This document shows positions 24,645 to 33,891 of a DNA stretch of 64,000 bases, piece after piece. The position numbers and the translations under genes are program-made. The first letter of the stretch is position 1. Each line of letters opens with the position of its first letter. The notes below the pieces were generated by a model. That model was not told the origin of the DNA. It ran no database searches and saw nothing but the letters and a program-made list of their open reading frames with translations. The stretch is from Mesorhizobium sp. M2D.F.Ca.ET.226.01.1.1 (GTDB lineage Bacteria; Pseudomonadota; Alphaproteobacteria; Rhizobiales; Rhizobiaceae): NCBI RefSeq assembly GCF_004022705.2, contig NZ_RZOY02000021.1, positions 1 to 64,000 of the forward strand, written 5' to 3'.

Positions 24645-27014
24645 TCAGGAGCGCGGCTTGGTCTTCTGCGGATCGTAATGCGCGAAGGCGACGACTCGCG
24701 CCGGCAGCCGCTTGGCGTGGCCGTCGAGCTTGCCGATCTCGACCTCGGTGCCGATGTCGGCGTGGGTGACGTCGAGCCTGGCCAGCGCGATATTCTTGCC
24801 GAGCACCGGCGAGCGCATGCCCGAGGTGACCACGCCGATCTGGGCGCGGCCGACATGGACGCAGTCGCCATGGCCGACCGCGACGTTGGCATCGATGTCG
24901 AGCCCGACGAGCTTGTGCTGCGGGTGCTCCTTGCGCCGGATCAGCGCGTCGCGACCGATGAAGTCGTCGGCCTTGGTCTTGAGCGGCACGGTGAAGCCGA
25001 TGCCGGCCTCGAACGGATCGGTCTGGTCGGAGAATTCGTAACCGGCGAAGATCAGCCCGGCTTCGATGCGCACCATGTCGAGCGCCTGCAGGCCCATTGG
25101 CTTCAGCCCATGCGGCTGGCCGGCTTCCCAGACGGCGTCGAACACTTTTTCGGCGTCGCGCGGATGGCACCAGATCTCATAGCCGAGCTCGCCTGTATAG
25201 CCGGTGCGCGAGACCACGACCGGAACGCCGTTGCCGCCGCCGATGCGCGCGACCGCGAAGCGGAACCATTCGAGCTCGCCGATCGAGGGCTGCACCTGCG
25301 AGGTCCAGACGACTTCCTTCAAGATGTCGCGGCTCTTCGGTCCCTGCACGGCGATGTTGTGCATCTGGTCGGTGGAGGAGCGCACCAGCACGTTGAGGCC
25401 GAGCTTCTTGGCGGTCTCGCGCAGCCATTCGCCGGACAGATCGTCGCCGCCGACCCAGCGAAAATTGTCCTTGCCGAGTCTCAGCAGCGTGCCGTCGTCG
25501 ATCATGCCGCCATGCTCGTAGCACATGGCGGTGTAGACCACCTGGCCGACGCCGAGCTTCTTGACGTCGCGGGTCAGCGTGTATTGCAGCAGCGCTTCGG
25601 CATCGGGTCCGGTGACCTCGAACTTGCGCAGCGGCGACAGGTCCATGATCACCGCGTCCCGCCGGCAGGCCCAGTATTCGGCGATGGCGCCTTCCTTGGC
25701 GAAGGAATTGGCGAGCCAATAGCCCCGGTATTCGACGAAGTCGCGCGTGTGCTTGGCAAAGCTCGAATGAAAGGCTGTCTCGCGGGTCATTTTCGGTTCC
25801 GAGTCGGGCTTCATGCGTCTGGCGATCGCTCGCGAGAATTTGTGCTGGCCGGAATAGCTGCGAACATGGATGTCGGTCAGGTCCCAGCCATTGGCGGGCG
25901 TGGTGTCGTCCGGGCAGGCCGAGGACACGCAGACGATGTCGGTGAGCGCCCTGAGCAGCACATAGTCGCCCGGGCGCGACCACGGCTCGTCCGACACCAT
26001 CACGCCATGCGCGTCGATCGACGTATTGAAGAAGAAGTTGATTGCCATCCAGCCGGTGCGGGGCGTCACGCCCTTGTCGGCAAGCGCCTTGTTGAAATTC
26101 TCCGAGCAGTTGGTGTGGCCGGGATAGCCGATGTCGTCGTAATATTTCGCGGCGCAGGCGAGTGCGAAGGCATCGTGCCGGCCGCATGTGTCCTGCACCA
26201 CCTCGACCAGCGGCTCCATGTCCTGGTCGTAATATTTCGAATGCAGGCCGGGCATCGGATAGGCCGAGCCCATCAGCGTGCGTGTCGTCGTCACGTCGAG
26301 CGGCAGGTCGCGGCCCTTGTCCAGCTTGCGCGCCGAAAAGCACTGGAAATCGGTGCACTGCCGCCCGTCGACATCGATGATCTGCAGATAGTCGCCGGCC
26401 TTGACGAAATAGGCTTCGGCGGTCGCCGAATGCACTCTGAGATCGAGCACCGGATCGGCGAGCGGATCGGCAAGCTGCCCTCTTGTCTTCAGCCGGACCG
26501 TGGCGCGGCGCACCAGAACGATCAGCGGCGTAGCCGTGTTGTGGCCGTCGACCAGCATCGGCCCGCCCGGAGCCGCGATCAGCAGCGCGCCGTCGCGCTG
26601 CACGGAAAAGCTCTGCTCTGTGCCGGCCGGCGTGGCGCCGCCGAACACGCGCACGGCCTTCGGCTGGTCGAGCTGCACTTTGCGGCGCTCGAGGCTGAGG
26701 CGCAGCGCCGCGAGGCTGTCGTCGCCTTCGGCAAGCAGCGCCTTGATGCCGGCCGCGCTGCTATTGGAGCGCTCGCCGAAAATACCGGGATCGGTGACGC
26801 CGGATTTGTCCCAGGCCAGCAACTCGCAGGGCTGTCCGCCTTCGACATTGGTCATGCTGACGCTGTCGCCGGCCTCGACGTCGATCAGCACCGCGCCATT
26901 GCCCTGCACAGTGTAGCGCTCGAGGCCCGGCGGCAGGCGGATCTCGCCGGGGCGCAGGATCAGGCTGGGTTTGGGCGGCCCGGACAGGACGGCGGGGTAG
27001 GGCGACTGGCTCAT
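24645..27014 (-). CDS. tdm: Trimethylamine N-oxide demethylase (aldolase)
   Basis: Tdm cleaves TMAO to dimethylamine and formaldehyde in the cytoplasm. The 789-residue protein is a fusion as in known Tdm: an N-terminal metal-binding DUF1989 region (about 190-395) and a C-terminal GcvT-like tetrahydrofolate-binding domain (about 420-785; FVEYRGYWLANSF, VVVSRTGYTGELGYEIW). Candidate metal ligands Cys277, Cys303, Cys362 and Cys367 are visible in DTCGRHD, GHTNCSEN and VCVSSACPDD. The start ATG at 27014 has an excellent AGGAGGGTTTGAG site. A motif copy lies at 27054-27071. It acts between Tmm and DmmABC, both encoded in this locus. Confidence 0.9.
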   Translation of the reverse strand: MSQSPYPAVLSGPPKPSLILRPGEIRLPPGLERYTVQGNGAVLIDVEAGDSVSMTNVEGGQPCELLAWDKSGVTDPGIFGERSNSSAAGIKALLAEGDDSLAALRLSLERRKVQLDQPKAVRVFGGATPAGTEQSFSVQRDGALLIAAPGGPMLVDGHNTATPLIVLVRRATVRLKTRGQLADPLADPVLDLRVHSATAEAYFVKAGDYLQIIDVDGRQCTDFQCFSARKLDKGRDLPLDVTTTRTLMGSAYPMPGLHSKYYDQDMEPLVEVVQDTCGRHDAFALACAAKYYDDIGYPGHTNCSENFNKALADKGVTPRTGWMAINFFFNTSIDAHGVMVSDEPWSRPGDYVLLRALTDIVCVSSACPDDTTPANGWDLTDIHVRSYSGQHKFSRAIARRMKPDSEPKMTRETAFHSSFAKHTRDFVEYRGYWLANSFAKEGAIAEYWACRRDAVIMDLSPLRKFEVTGPDAEALLQYTLTRDVKKLGVGQVVYTAMCYEHGGMIDDGTLLRLGKDNFRWVGGDDLSGEWLRETAKKLGLNVLVRSSTDQMHNIAVQGPKSRDILKEVVWTSQVQPSIGELEWFRFAVARIGGGNGVPVVVSRTGYTGELGYEIWCHPRDAEKVFDAVWEAGQPHGLKPMGLQALDMVRIEAGLIFAGYEFSDQTDPFEAGIGFTVPLKTKADDFIGRDALIRRKEHPQHKLVGLDIDANVAVGHGDCVHVGRAQIGVVTSGMRSPVLGKNIALARLDVTHADIGTEVEIGKLDGHAKRLPARVVAFAHYDPQKTKPRS

Positions 27015-27373
27015 CTCAAACCCTCCTCCGAGCGAGAAACAAGTTTGCCTAGGGGTAAAATTATTTTCGCAGAGAGAATAGCAGGGTGAGGGCGTTTGGC
27101 AAGCAGGTGTCGGTGTCGTCATGGGCCCTGCCGTTCAGATAGGCCTTAATCAACCAGCTCAATCTCCGAACGCTGGCGCTGCCCCTCATCCGCCCTTCGG
27201 GCACCTTCTCCCCGTGAACGGGGCGAAGGACGCTGCCGCCTTCGATTTCGCCAATCACCAACGCTGCAGGTCGGAGTGCCGTCGTTGCGGCCAGCCCCTT
27301 CTCCCCGTCACGATACGGGGAGAAGATGCCGGCAGGCAGATGAGGGGCAGCGCCGAGTTTCGCCGGTTGGACG
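27015..27373. repeat. Intergenic region with a composite inverted repeat
   Basis: No gene. GGCGCTGCCCCTCATC (27175-27190) and its exact complement (27339-27354) bound a 180-base element with inner CTTCTCCCC arms (27204-27215 and 27297-27325). It is the same family as at 24480-24640 and 44445-44552. The tdm-proximal 100 bases hold the regulatory motif at 27054-27071. Confidence 0.75.
27054..27071 (-). promoter_or_regulatory. Methylated-amine motif, tdm copy
   Basis: On the minus strand TGCGAAAATAATTTTACC lies 40 bases upstream of the tdm start. It shares G2, G4, AAA, T9, TTT and AC with the consensus AGTGAAATTTNTTTCRYW found upstream of tmm, dmmD, mgsA and the permease operon, and it is itself a near-palindrome. 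Confidence 0.5.
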
Positions 27374-27994
27374 CTAAAGATCCTCGGAATGGCCGATGGT
27401 CGCGCCATACTCGGCAGCGGAGTCTAGAATGGTATGCCAGAGGCTCTCAGCAAAAGTCGCGAACACCAGGAGATTGAACACAGCCTGGCCATCGCGATCA
27501 CCACCTCGCCACAGCGTAACGCTCGTATGATCCATCGACGTGGCTGCCGCCGTGCCGACCCCGAACACATCGGGATGCAGGTCGATCGACGACAGCTTGG
27601 CGAATATCGCGCGCGCCTTCTCTCCGGATATGCTGATCAGGGCCCGCGCGTGCGATTGGTCTGAAAGCGAAGCCGACCCGGCAAAGCCAGGGGTGAGTGA
27701 TTCCATCGTGTGCTTGCCGCCTTTCGACAGCACGAAGAATTGATCCGGTCCGGACCAGATCAGCGTCGCATCTGATGCGCTGACAGCCTTCGGCGTTTCC
27801 GGCGCGCCAACACCGAAGCGCGCCTTCGCAGCCGCGATCATCTCACCGGCCTGACCACGCCGCGCCATCACCTGCACGAGGTCGAAATTGCGGATCTCGG
27901 TCAGCGACACGCCGACGTCGCCTTGCGCGCCATAACGGCCGGCGACCAGCGCGCGGTCGAGCGGGCTGCGGACGTCCCAGGAAAAATCAGCCAC
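27374..27994 (-). CDS. mgdD: N-methylglutamate dehydrogenase, delta subunit (SoxG-like)
   Basis: The 206-residue small subunit resembles sarcosine oxidase gamma (SoxG). Visible marks include a conserved opening ADFSWDVRSPLD, IRNFDLVQVMARRG and LWRGGDRDGQAVFNLLVFATFAESLW. It completes the four-subunit MgdABCD enzyme, which oxidises N-methylglutamate to glutamate and a C1 unit. The start is taken as GTG 27994, which has GGAGGG eight bases upstream and overlaps mgdC by eight bases; an ATG at 28009 is the alternative. It is last of the mgs-gmaS-mgd run. The alternative reading as sarcosine oxidase is discounted because gmaS and mgsABC precede it. Confidence 0.85.
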   Translation of the reverse strand: MADFSWDVRSPLDRALVAGRYGAQGDVGVSLTEIRNFDLVQVMARRGQAGEMIAAAKARFGVGAPETPKAVSASDATLIWSGPDQFFVLSKGGKHTMESLTPGFAGSASLSDQSHARALISISGEKARAIFAKLSSIDLHPDVFGVGTAAATSMDHTSVTLWRGGDRDGQAVFNLLVFATFAESLWHTILDSAAEYGATIGHSEDL

Positions 27995-30971
27995 GCTGGC
28001 GCCCTCCATCCGGATCGTAGAAGACGGAATTGCAGAGTTCGACATCATAGTCCTCGCCGCGCAGCGGATCGTGCGCGCGCACGATCTCGCCGATGCGCTC
28101 GCGGCCGCGCTCAACGAGACCGAGCCCGATCCACTGGTCGAGCACCGGCGAGAAGCAGACCGAGGTGACATAGCCCTGATCGTTGCCGGGGCCGGGCGTC
28201 TCGCCCTTCGGAATGATATGCGCGCCGGAGCGCAGGCGGCGCGCCTTGTCTGTCGGCTTGATGCCGACGACCACCTGTCGGTCCGGCGCGACCAGCGCCT
28301 CGCGGCCGGCCATGACGCGGCCGATGAAATCCTTCTTGGTCGACATCATCTTGCCGAGGCCGAGATCGCCGGCAGTGGTGGTGCCGTTGAGTTCCGGTCC
28401 GGCGACATGCCCCTTCTCGATGCGCATCACGCCGAGCGCTTCGGTACCGTAAGGCGTCACGCCGAATGGCTTTCCCGCAATCATCAGATTGCGCGCCATG
28501 GCCTCGCCGTAACGCGCCGGCACCGAGATCTCGAACGCCATCTCGCCGGAGAAGGAGATGCGGAACAGTCTCGCCTTCAGGCCGCCGCGCAGCTTGACCT
28601 CGCGCGCGCCCATGAACGGAAAGCCTTCGTTCGACAGATCCTCGGCCGGATCGACGATCTCCTTCAAGAGGTCGCGGGTCTTCGGCCCGGCGATGGAGAA
28701 CTGCGCCCACTGATCCGAAACGGAAGTCAGCTGCACATCAAGCTCAGGGAACAGCACCTGGCGGCAGAATTCCAGATGCTGCATCACCAGCCCGGCCTTC
28801 GCCGTGGTGGTGGTGAGGAAATAGTGGTCCTCGGCCAGCCGCGAGGTCGTGCCGTCGTCATAGACGATGCCGTCCTCGCGCAGCATCAACCCGTAGCGCG
28901 CCTTGCCGACGGCGAGGCTGGAGAAGGCGTTGATGTAGACGCGGTCGAGGAAGGCGCCGGCGTCGGGCCCGTGCACGTCGATCTTGCCGAGCGTCGAGAC
29001 ATCGCAGAAGCCGACGCCACTGCGCACTGCCTTGACCTCGCGGGTCACCGATTCCAGCCAGTCCTTCTCGCCCGCGCGGGGGTACCACTGCGCCCGCTTC
29101 CAAAGACCGGTGTCGACAAACACCGCGCCCTGTTCGGCCGCCCACTGATGCGAGGGCGTCAGCCGTGTCGCATGGAAATTCTCGTCGCGGTGATGGCCGG
29201 CGAAGGCGCCGATGGCGACCGGCACATAGGGCGGCCGGTAGATCGTAGTGCCCGTCTCCGGGATCGACTTGCCGGTGACTGCGGCCATGATGGCCAGGCC
29301 GGCGACATTCGAGGTCTTGCCCTGGTCGGTCGCCATGCCGAGCGTCGTGTAGCGCTTCAGATGCTCGACCGATTCGAAACCCTCGCGCTGCGCCAGCTCA
29401 ACATCGGAAGCAGTGACGTCGTGCTGCTGGTCGACGAAGGCCTTGCCTTTGCCGGCGACATGCCAGAGCGGCGTCAGCGAGAAAGCCTCGTCGTCGGCGA
29501 CAGGCATGGAGCCGATGTTGCCGCTGCGCCCGGCATCGCGTGCTGCGACAGCACCGGCCTCAAACCCTTCGCGCAGGCAGGCGCCAAGCCCGAAGGCGCC
29601 GTTGGCCGCGCCCGCGGCGATCATGCCGGGCGGTGCGCCGTCCGGCACGAAGGCGGCGATGTCGTCGCGCCATTTCGGCCGGCCGCGATGGTAGGAGGTG
29701 AGGCCAACCGCCGGGTTCCAGCCGCCGGAGACGGCGAGCCCGTCGGCCTCGGCCTCGGCGCGCGCGCCACCGGTCAGCGCGACGGAAATCTTGCGCACGC
29801 CATTCTTGCCGCCGTCGACGCCGCTGACGGAGCCATGCAGCACCGGGAAGCCGGCCTTGCTGGCCAGCGAGCGATGCGCCGGCGAAACGTCCGGCCGCGC
29901 ATCGATTACGGCCGCCACCTGCAGCCCTGCCGCGATCGCCGTTTCGGCCGTGCGCCAGCCATCCTCGTTGTTGGTGAAGAGCGCGATGCGTCTGGCCGGC
30001 GCAGCGGCGTAGCGGTTGATATAGCTGCGCATGGCCGATGCCATCATCACGCCCGGCGTGTCGTTGCCGGCAAAGACGATCGGACGTTCGATCGAACCGG
30101 CGGCAACCACGCAGCGCTTGGCGACGATGCGCCACAGCCGCTGCCGGACCTGGTGTTCCGGCGGCACCGGCAGGTGGTCGTTGACGCGCTCGATTGCGCC
30201 ATAGGTGCCGCCGTCATAGACGCCGAACAAAGTCGTGCGCGTCATGATGCGCACATCCGGCATCGCTTCGAGTTCGGCAACCGTGCGTGCAACCCATTCG
30301 GCCGCCGGCAATCCGTCGATCGTGCCGCCATCGGCCAGCAGGCGACCGCCGAGGACGAAATCCTCCTCGCACAGAATGACGCGCGCGCCGCTACGGCCAG
30401 CGGCAAGGGCAGCCGCCAGACCGGTCGGTCCGGAGCCTGCGATCACCACGTCGCAATGCGCCCAGGCCTTGTCGTAATGGTCGGGATCGGAAACGCCCGC
30501 CGCGCGGCCGAGGCCGGCGGCGCGGCGGATCGCCGGTTCGTAGATCGTTTCCCAGAATTTTGCCGGCCACATGAAGGTCTTGTAGTAGAAGCCGGCGACG
30601 AAGATCGGCGCGAACAGCTGGTTGACCGACATCACGTCGAAATTGAGCGACGGCCAGCGGTTCTGGCTGGCGGCTTCGAGACCCTCATAAAGTTCGGCAG
30701 TGGTGGCTTTGGTATTGGCCTCGCGCCGTGCGCCTGTGCGCAATTCGACCAGCGCGTTCGGCTCTTCTGAACCGGCGGTGAGGATGCCGCGCGGCCGATG
30801 GTATTTGAACGAGCGGCCGACCAGCTTGACGCCGTTGGCGACCAGCGCGGAGGCCAGCGTGTCGCCCTGGAAGCCGAGCAGGGTCTTGCCGTCGAAGCGG
30901 AAGCTCAGCGACGTTGAGCGATCGATGACACCGCCGTTCGCCAGCCGGTGTGTTTGCGCGCCGGCGACCAT
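27987..30971 (-). CDS. mgdC: N-methylglutamate dehydrogenase, large subunit (SoxA-like)
   Basis: The 994-residue large subunit resembles sarcosine oxidase alpha. An N-terminal 2Fe-2S-like fold region (FRFDGKTLLGFQGDTLASALVANG) is followed by an FAD/NAD domain with CDVVIAGSGPTGLAAALAAG (near 175). A GcvT-like folate-binding C-terminus begins after about residue 600 (FRISFSGEMAFEISVPARYGEAM). It transfers the methyl carbon of N-methylglutamate to tetrahydrofolate or releases formaldehyde. ATG 30971 overlaps the mgdB stop as TGATG, showing translational coupling. A GTG directly before it (30974) is less likely. Confidence 0.9.
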   Translation of the reverse strand: MVAGAQTHRLANGGVIDRSTSLSFRFDGKTLLGFQGDTLASALVANGVKLVGRSFKYHRPRGILTAGSEEPNALVELRTGARREANTKATTAELYEGLEAASQNRWPSLNFDVMSVNQLFAPIFVAGFYYKTFMWPAKFWETIYEPAIRRAAGLGRAAGVSDPDHYDKAWAHCDVVIAGSGPTGLAAALAAGRSGARVILCEEDFVLGGRLLADGGTIDGLPAAEWVARTVAELEAMPDVRIMTRTTLFGVYDGGTYGAIERVNDHLPVPPEHQVRQRLWRIVAKRCVVAAGSIERPIVFAGNDTPGVMMASAMRSYINRYAAAPARRIALFTNNEDGWRTAETAIAAGLQVAAVIDARPDVSPAHRSLASKAGFPVLHGSVSGVDGGKNGVRKISVALTGGARAEAEADGLAVSGGWNPAVGLTSYHRGRPKWRDDIAAFVPDGAPPGMIAAGAANGAFGLGACLREGFEAGAVAARDAGRSGNIGSMPVADDEAFSLTPLWHVAGKGKAFVDQQHDVTASDVELAQREGFESVEHLKRYTTLGMATDQGKTSNVAGLAIMAAVTGKSIPETGTTIYRPPYVPVAIGAFAGHHRDENFHATRLTPSHQWAAEQGAVFVDTGLWKRAQWYPRAGEKDWLESVTREVKAVRSGVGFCDVSTLGKIDVHGPDAGAFLDRVYINAFSSLAVGKARYGLMLREDGIVYDDGTTSRLAEDHYFLTTTTAKAGLVMQHLEFCRQVLFPELDVQLTSVSDQWAQFSIAGPKTRDLLKEIVDPAEDLSNEGFPFMGAREVKLRGGLKARLFRISFSGEMAFEISVPARYGEAMARNLMIAGKPFGVTPYGTEALGVMRIEKGHVAGPELNGTTTAGDLGLGKMMSTKKDFIGRVMAGREALVAPDRQVVVGIKPTDKARRLRSGAHIIPKGETPGPGNDQGYVTSVCFSPVLDQWIGLGLVERGRERIGEIVRAHDPLRGEDYDVELCNSVFYDPDGGRQRG

Positions 30972-31246
30972 CACGCACCAACCTTGGCGGCGCCGACGCC
31001 CGCCGCCGGCTCGACGGCCGAAATCTCATGCGTCAGCGTGTTGCGGGTGACCTTCAGCCAGGCCCGGCAGCCGCCGCCGTGGTACCAGTGCTCGCTCATC
31101 ACGCCGGCGATGTTGTCGCGCAGATAGACGTAATCGTAGACGGCGTCCTCGCCGGCATCGGCCGCGGGGCGCTGCGGCTTGGCATCGCCAAGATAGGTGA
31201 ACTCGCCGAGTTCGCGTTCGCCGCAGTAGGGACAGATTATGCGCAT
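30971..31246 (-). CDS. mgdB: N-methylglutamate dehydrogenase, SoxD-like subunit
   Basis: The 91-residue subunit matches sarcosine oxidase delta: N-terminal MRIICPYCGERELGEFTYLGD with a CxxC pair, then WYHGGGCRAWLKVTRNTLTHEI with the His and Cys that complete a zinc site in the family. It forms part of MgdABCD. It lies 10 bases after mgdA and overlaps mgdC by one base, consistent with fixed subunit stoichiometry. Confidence 0.9.
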   Translation of the reverse strand: MRIICPYCGERELGEFTYLGDAKPQRPAADAGEDAVYDYVYLRDNIAGVMSEHWYHGGGCRAWLKVTRNTLTHEISAVEPAAGVGAAKVGA

Positions 31247-31256
31247 GGCTGGGTCT

Positions 31257-32510
31257 TCAATGGAGGTTCGGTTGGGCGCCCTGGCCCTTCTCGTCGATCA
31301 TGGCGCCGCGCTGGAAGCGGTCGAGGCGGAAAAGCGCGGCTTCCTTGTGCGACTGATCGCGGGCGATGAGATGGGCAAAAACGAAGCCCGAGCCCGGCGT
31401 CGCCTTGAAGCCGCCATAGCACCAGCCGGCATTGATGTAGAGGCCGTCGACCGGGCTCTTGTCGATGATCGGCGAGCCGTCCATCGACATGTCCATGATG
31501 CCGCCCCACTGACGCAGAAGCCGCACGCGGCCGATCATCGGGATCAGCGCCATGCCACCTTCGCAGACATCTTCCATCACCGGCAGATTGCCGCGCTGGG
31601 CGTAGGAATTATAGCCGTCGATGTCGCCGCCGAAGACCAGCCCGCCCTTGTCGGACTGGCTGACGTAGAAATGCCCGGCGCCGAAGGTCATGACGCCGGG
31701 AATGAGCGGTTTGATCGCTTCGGAGACGAAGGCCTGCAGCACATGGCTTTCGATCGGCAGGCGAAGCCCCGCCATCGCCGCGACGCGCGAGGAGGAGCCG
31801 GCCACGGCCATGCCGACCTTGCCGGCGCCGATCCTGCCGCGCGAGGTCTCGACCCCGGTCACCTTGCCGTTGGCGTCGCGCGTGAAGCCGGTGACCTCAC
31901 AATTCTGGATGATATCGACGCCGAGCGCGCTCGCCGCATGCGCATAGCCCCAGACCACGGCGTCGTGCCGCGCCGTGCCGCCGCGCCGCTGCAGGAGCCC
32001 GCCCTGAACGGGAAAGCGCGCATTGTCGAAGTTGAGGAACGGCAGCATTTTGCGCAGCGCCGCCTGGTCGAGCAGCTCGGCATCGATGCCGTTGATGCGC
32101 ATCGTGTTGCCGCGCCGGGCGAAGGCGTCGCGCTGCGCGTCGGAGTGATAGAGGTTGAGCACGCCACGCTGGCTGACCATCGCGTTGTAGTTGAGATCGT
32201 GCTCCATCGTCTCCCACAGCTTCATCGACAATTCGTAGAAGCCGGTGTTGCCGGGCAGGCCGTAATTGGAGCGGATAATGGTGGTGTTGCGGCCGGCATT
32301 GCCGGAGCCGATCCAGCCTTTTTCGACCACCGCGACGTTGCGGATGCCGAACTCGCTGGCGAGGAACCAGGCGGTGGCGAGCCCGTGACCGCCGCCGCCG
32401 ATGATCACCACATCGTAGCGATCCTTGGGTGCTGCGTCGCGCCAGGTCGGCTGCCAGGTCTTGTGGCCGGAGAGGGCGGCGCGGGCGAGCGAGAAGATCG
32501 AATATTTCAT
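31257..32510 (-). CDS. mgdA: N-methylglutamate dehydrogenase, SoxB-like subunit
   Basis: The 417-residue flavoprotein subunit resembles sarcosine oxidase beta of the DAO family. It has a dinucleotide-binding motif YDVVIIGGGGHGLATAW near residue 31, VVEKGWIGSGNAGRNTTIIRS for flavin contact, and INAGWCYGGFKATPGSG near the C-terminus. It carries the active site that oxidises the N-methyl group. The start ATG 32510 is chosen because GGAATGACGCA precedes it; a longer frame to 32609 runs into the gmaS gene. It lies 38 bases after gmaS. Confidence 0.9.
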   Translation of the reverse strand: MKYSIFSLARAALSGHKTWQPTWRDAAPKDRYDVVIIGGGGHGLATAWFLASEFGIRNVAVVEKGWIGSGNAGRNTTIIRSNYGLPGNTGFYELSMKLWETMEHDLNYNAMVSQRGVLNLYHSDAQRDAFARRGNTMRINGIDAELLDQAALRKMLPFLNFDNARFPVQGGLLQRRGGTARHDAVVWGYAHAASALGVDIIQNCEVTGFTRDANGKVTGVETSRGRIGAGKVGMAVAGSSSRVAAMAGLRLPIESHVLQAFVSEAIKPLIPGVMTFGAGHFYVSQSDKGGLVFGGDIDGYNSYAQRGNLPVMEDVCEGGMALIPMIGRVRLLRQWGGIMDMSMDGSPIIDKSPVDGLYINAGWCYGGFKATPGSGFVFAHLIARDQSHKEAALFRLDRFQRGAMIDEKGQGAQPNLH

Positions 32511-32548
32511 TGCGTCATTCCGAGGCCGCTCACCCGCAACGCTGGACG

Positions 32549-33856
32549 TCAGATGTCCAGCGTGTGGTCGCGCTCCCACTGCGTGAAGTGCGAAGCATAG
32601 GAATTCCATTCCTGCTGCTTCAGCTTTAGATATGCCGACGAAAATTCTTCACCCAGCGCCGCCTTGAGCGATTTGTCGTTGTCGAATTCGCGCAGCGCGT
32701 CGAGCAGGTTGAGCGGCAGTTTCGGCGCATCCGTCACGGTATGGCCGAACTGGTACATGTCGATGTCGTAGCGCTTGCCGGGGTCGGCCTTGGAGCGGAT
32801 GCCGTCGAGACCGGCCGCGATGATCACCGCCTGCAGAAGATAGGGGTTGGCGGCGCCATCGGGCAGACGCAGCTCGAAGCGTCCGGGTCCCGGCACGCGC
32901 ACCATGTGGGTGCGGTTGTTGCCGGTCCAGGTGACGGTATTCGGCGCCCAGGTCGCGCCCGAAATGGTGCGCGGCGCGTTGATGCGCTTGTAGGAATTGA
33001 CCGTCGGATTGGTGATCGCGGCAAGCGCCGAGGCATGCTTCATGATGCCGCCGAGGAAGTTCCTGCCCTTGGCGGAGAGACCGAGCTCTTCCGAATTGTC
33101 GGCAAAGACATTGGTCTTGCCGGTCTCGTCCCACACCGAGATATGGGCATGGCAGCCATTGCCGGTCAGGCCCTGGAAAGGCTTGGGCATGAACGTCGCG
33201 CGCAGGCCATGCTTCTCCGCGATCGACTTGACCATGAACTTGAAGAAGGAGTGCTTGTCGGCGGTCGCCAGCGCGTGATCGAAGGTCCAGTTCATCTCGA
33301 ACTGGCCGTTGGCGTCCTCGTGGTCGTTCTGGTACGGACCCCAGCCCAGCGCCAGCATGTGGTCGCAGATCTCGGCGATGACGTCGTAGCGGCGCATCAC
33401 CGCCTGCTGGTCGTAGCAGGGTTTCGAGGCTGTGTCGTATTCGTCGGAGATCGCCTTGCCATCGGGCGAGATCAGGAAGAACTCGGCCTCGACGCCGGTC
33501 TTGACATGCATGCCGTCGCGGGCGGCTTCATCGATCACCCGCTTCAGCGTGTTGCGCGGCGCCTGGTCGACGAGCTTGTCGTCCATCACGCAGGTGGCCG
33601 CCACCCAGGCGACCTCGGGCTTCCAGGGCAATTGGATGACCGAATCCGGATCCGGCACCGCCAGCATGTCCGGATGCGCCGGCGTGAGATCGAGCCAGGT
33701 CGCGAAGCCGGCAAAGCCCGCCCCATCTTTCTGCATGTCGGCGATCGCCTGCGCCGGCACCAGCTTGGCGCGTTGCCCGCTGAACAGGTCGGTGTAGGAG
33801 ATCATGAAATATTTGACGCCGTTTTCCTTGGCGAATGCGGCGAGATCGTTCCCCAT
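32549..33856 (-). CDS. gmaS: Gamma-glutamylmethylamide synthetase
   Basis: GmaS is a glutamine synthetase-like enzyme (type III/GlnT) that uses ATP to join methylamine to glutamate, the first step of the N-methylglutamate pathway. The 435-residue protein has the family's VEAEFFLIS metal-binding strand, NDHEDANGQFEMNW, GNGCHAHISVW and RVPGPGRFELRLPDGAANPY. The start ATG 33856 follows GAGGAACTACA. Its position between mgsABC and mgdABCD makes GmaS far more likely than ordinary glutamine synthetase. Confidence 0.92.
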   Translation of the reverse strand: MGNDLAAFAKENGVKYFMISYTDLFSGQRAKLVPAQAIADMQKDGAGFAGFATWLDLTPAHPDMLAVPDPDSVIQLPWKPEVAWVAATCVMDDKLVDQAPRNTLKRVIDEAARDGMHVKTGVEAEFFLISPDGKAISDEYDTASKPCYDQQAVMRRYDVIAEICDHMLALGWGPYQNDHEDANGQFEMNWTFDHALATADKHSFFKFMVKSIAEKHGLRATFMPKPFQGLTGNGCHAHISVWDETGKTNVFADNSEELGLSAKGRNFLGGIMKHASALAAITNPTVNSYKRINAPRTISGATWAPNTVTWTGNNRTHMVRVPGPGRFELRLPDGAANPYLLQAVIIAAGLDGIRSKADPGKRYDIDMYQFGHTVTDAPKLPLNLLDALREFDNDKSLKAALGEEFSSAYLKLKQQEWNSYASHFTQWERDHTLDI

Positions 33857-33891
33857 TGTAGTTCCTCGCTTATGTGATCCTGGAAGTTGTC

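Noticed and set aside
24534..27089. 851-codon plus-strand frame opposite tdm
   Set aside because: Antisense shadow; its start lies in a repeat and the product resembles no family.
28071..30770. 899-codon plus-strand frame opposite mgdC
   Set aside because: Fully antisense to a well-supported gene, skewed composition, no recognisable domain.
27374..32510. Reading the SoxBDAG-like genes as a sarcosine oxidase operon
   Set aside because: They follow gmaS and mgsABC directly, which is the order of N-methylglutamate pathway clusters; sarcosine oxidase operons lack those genes.
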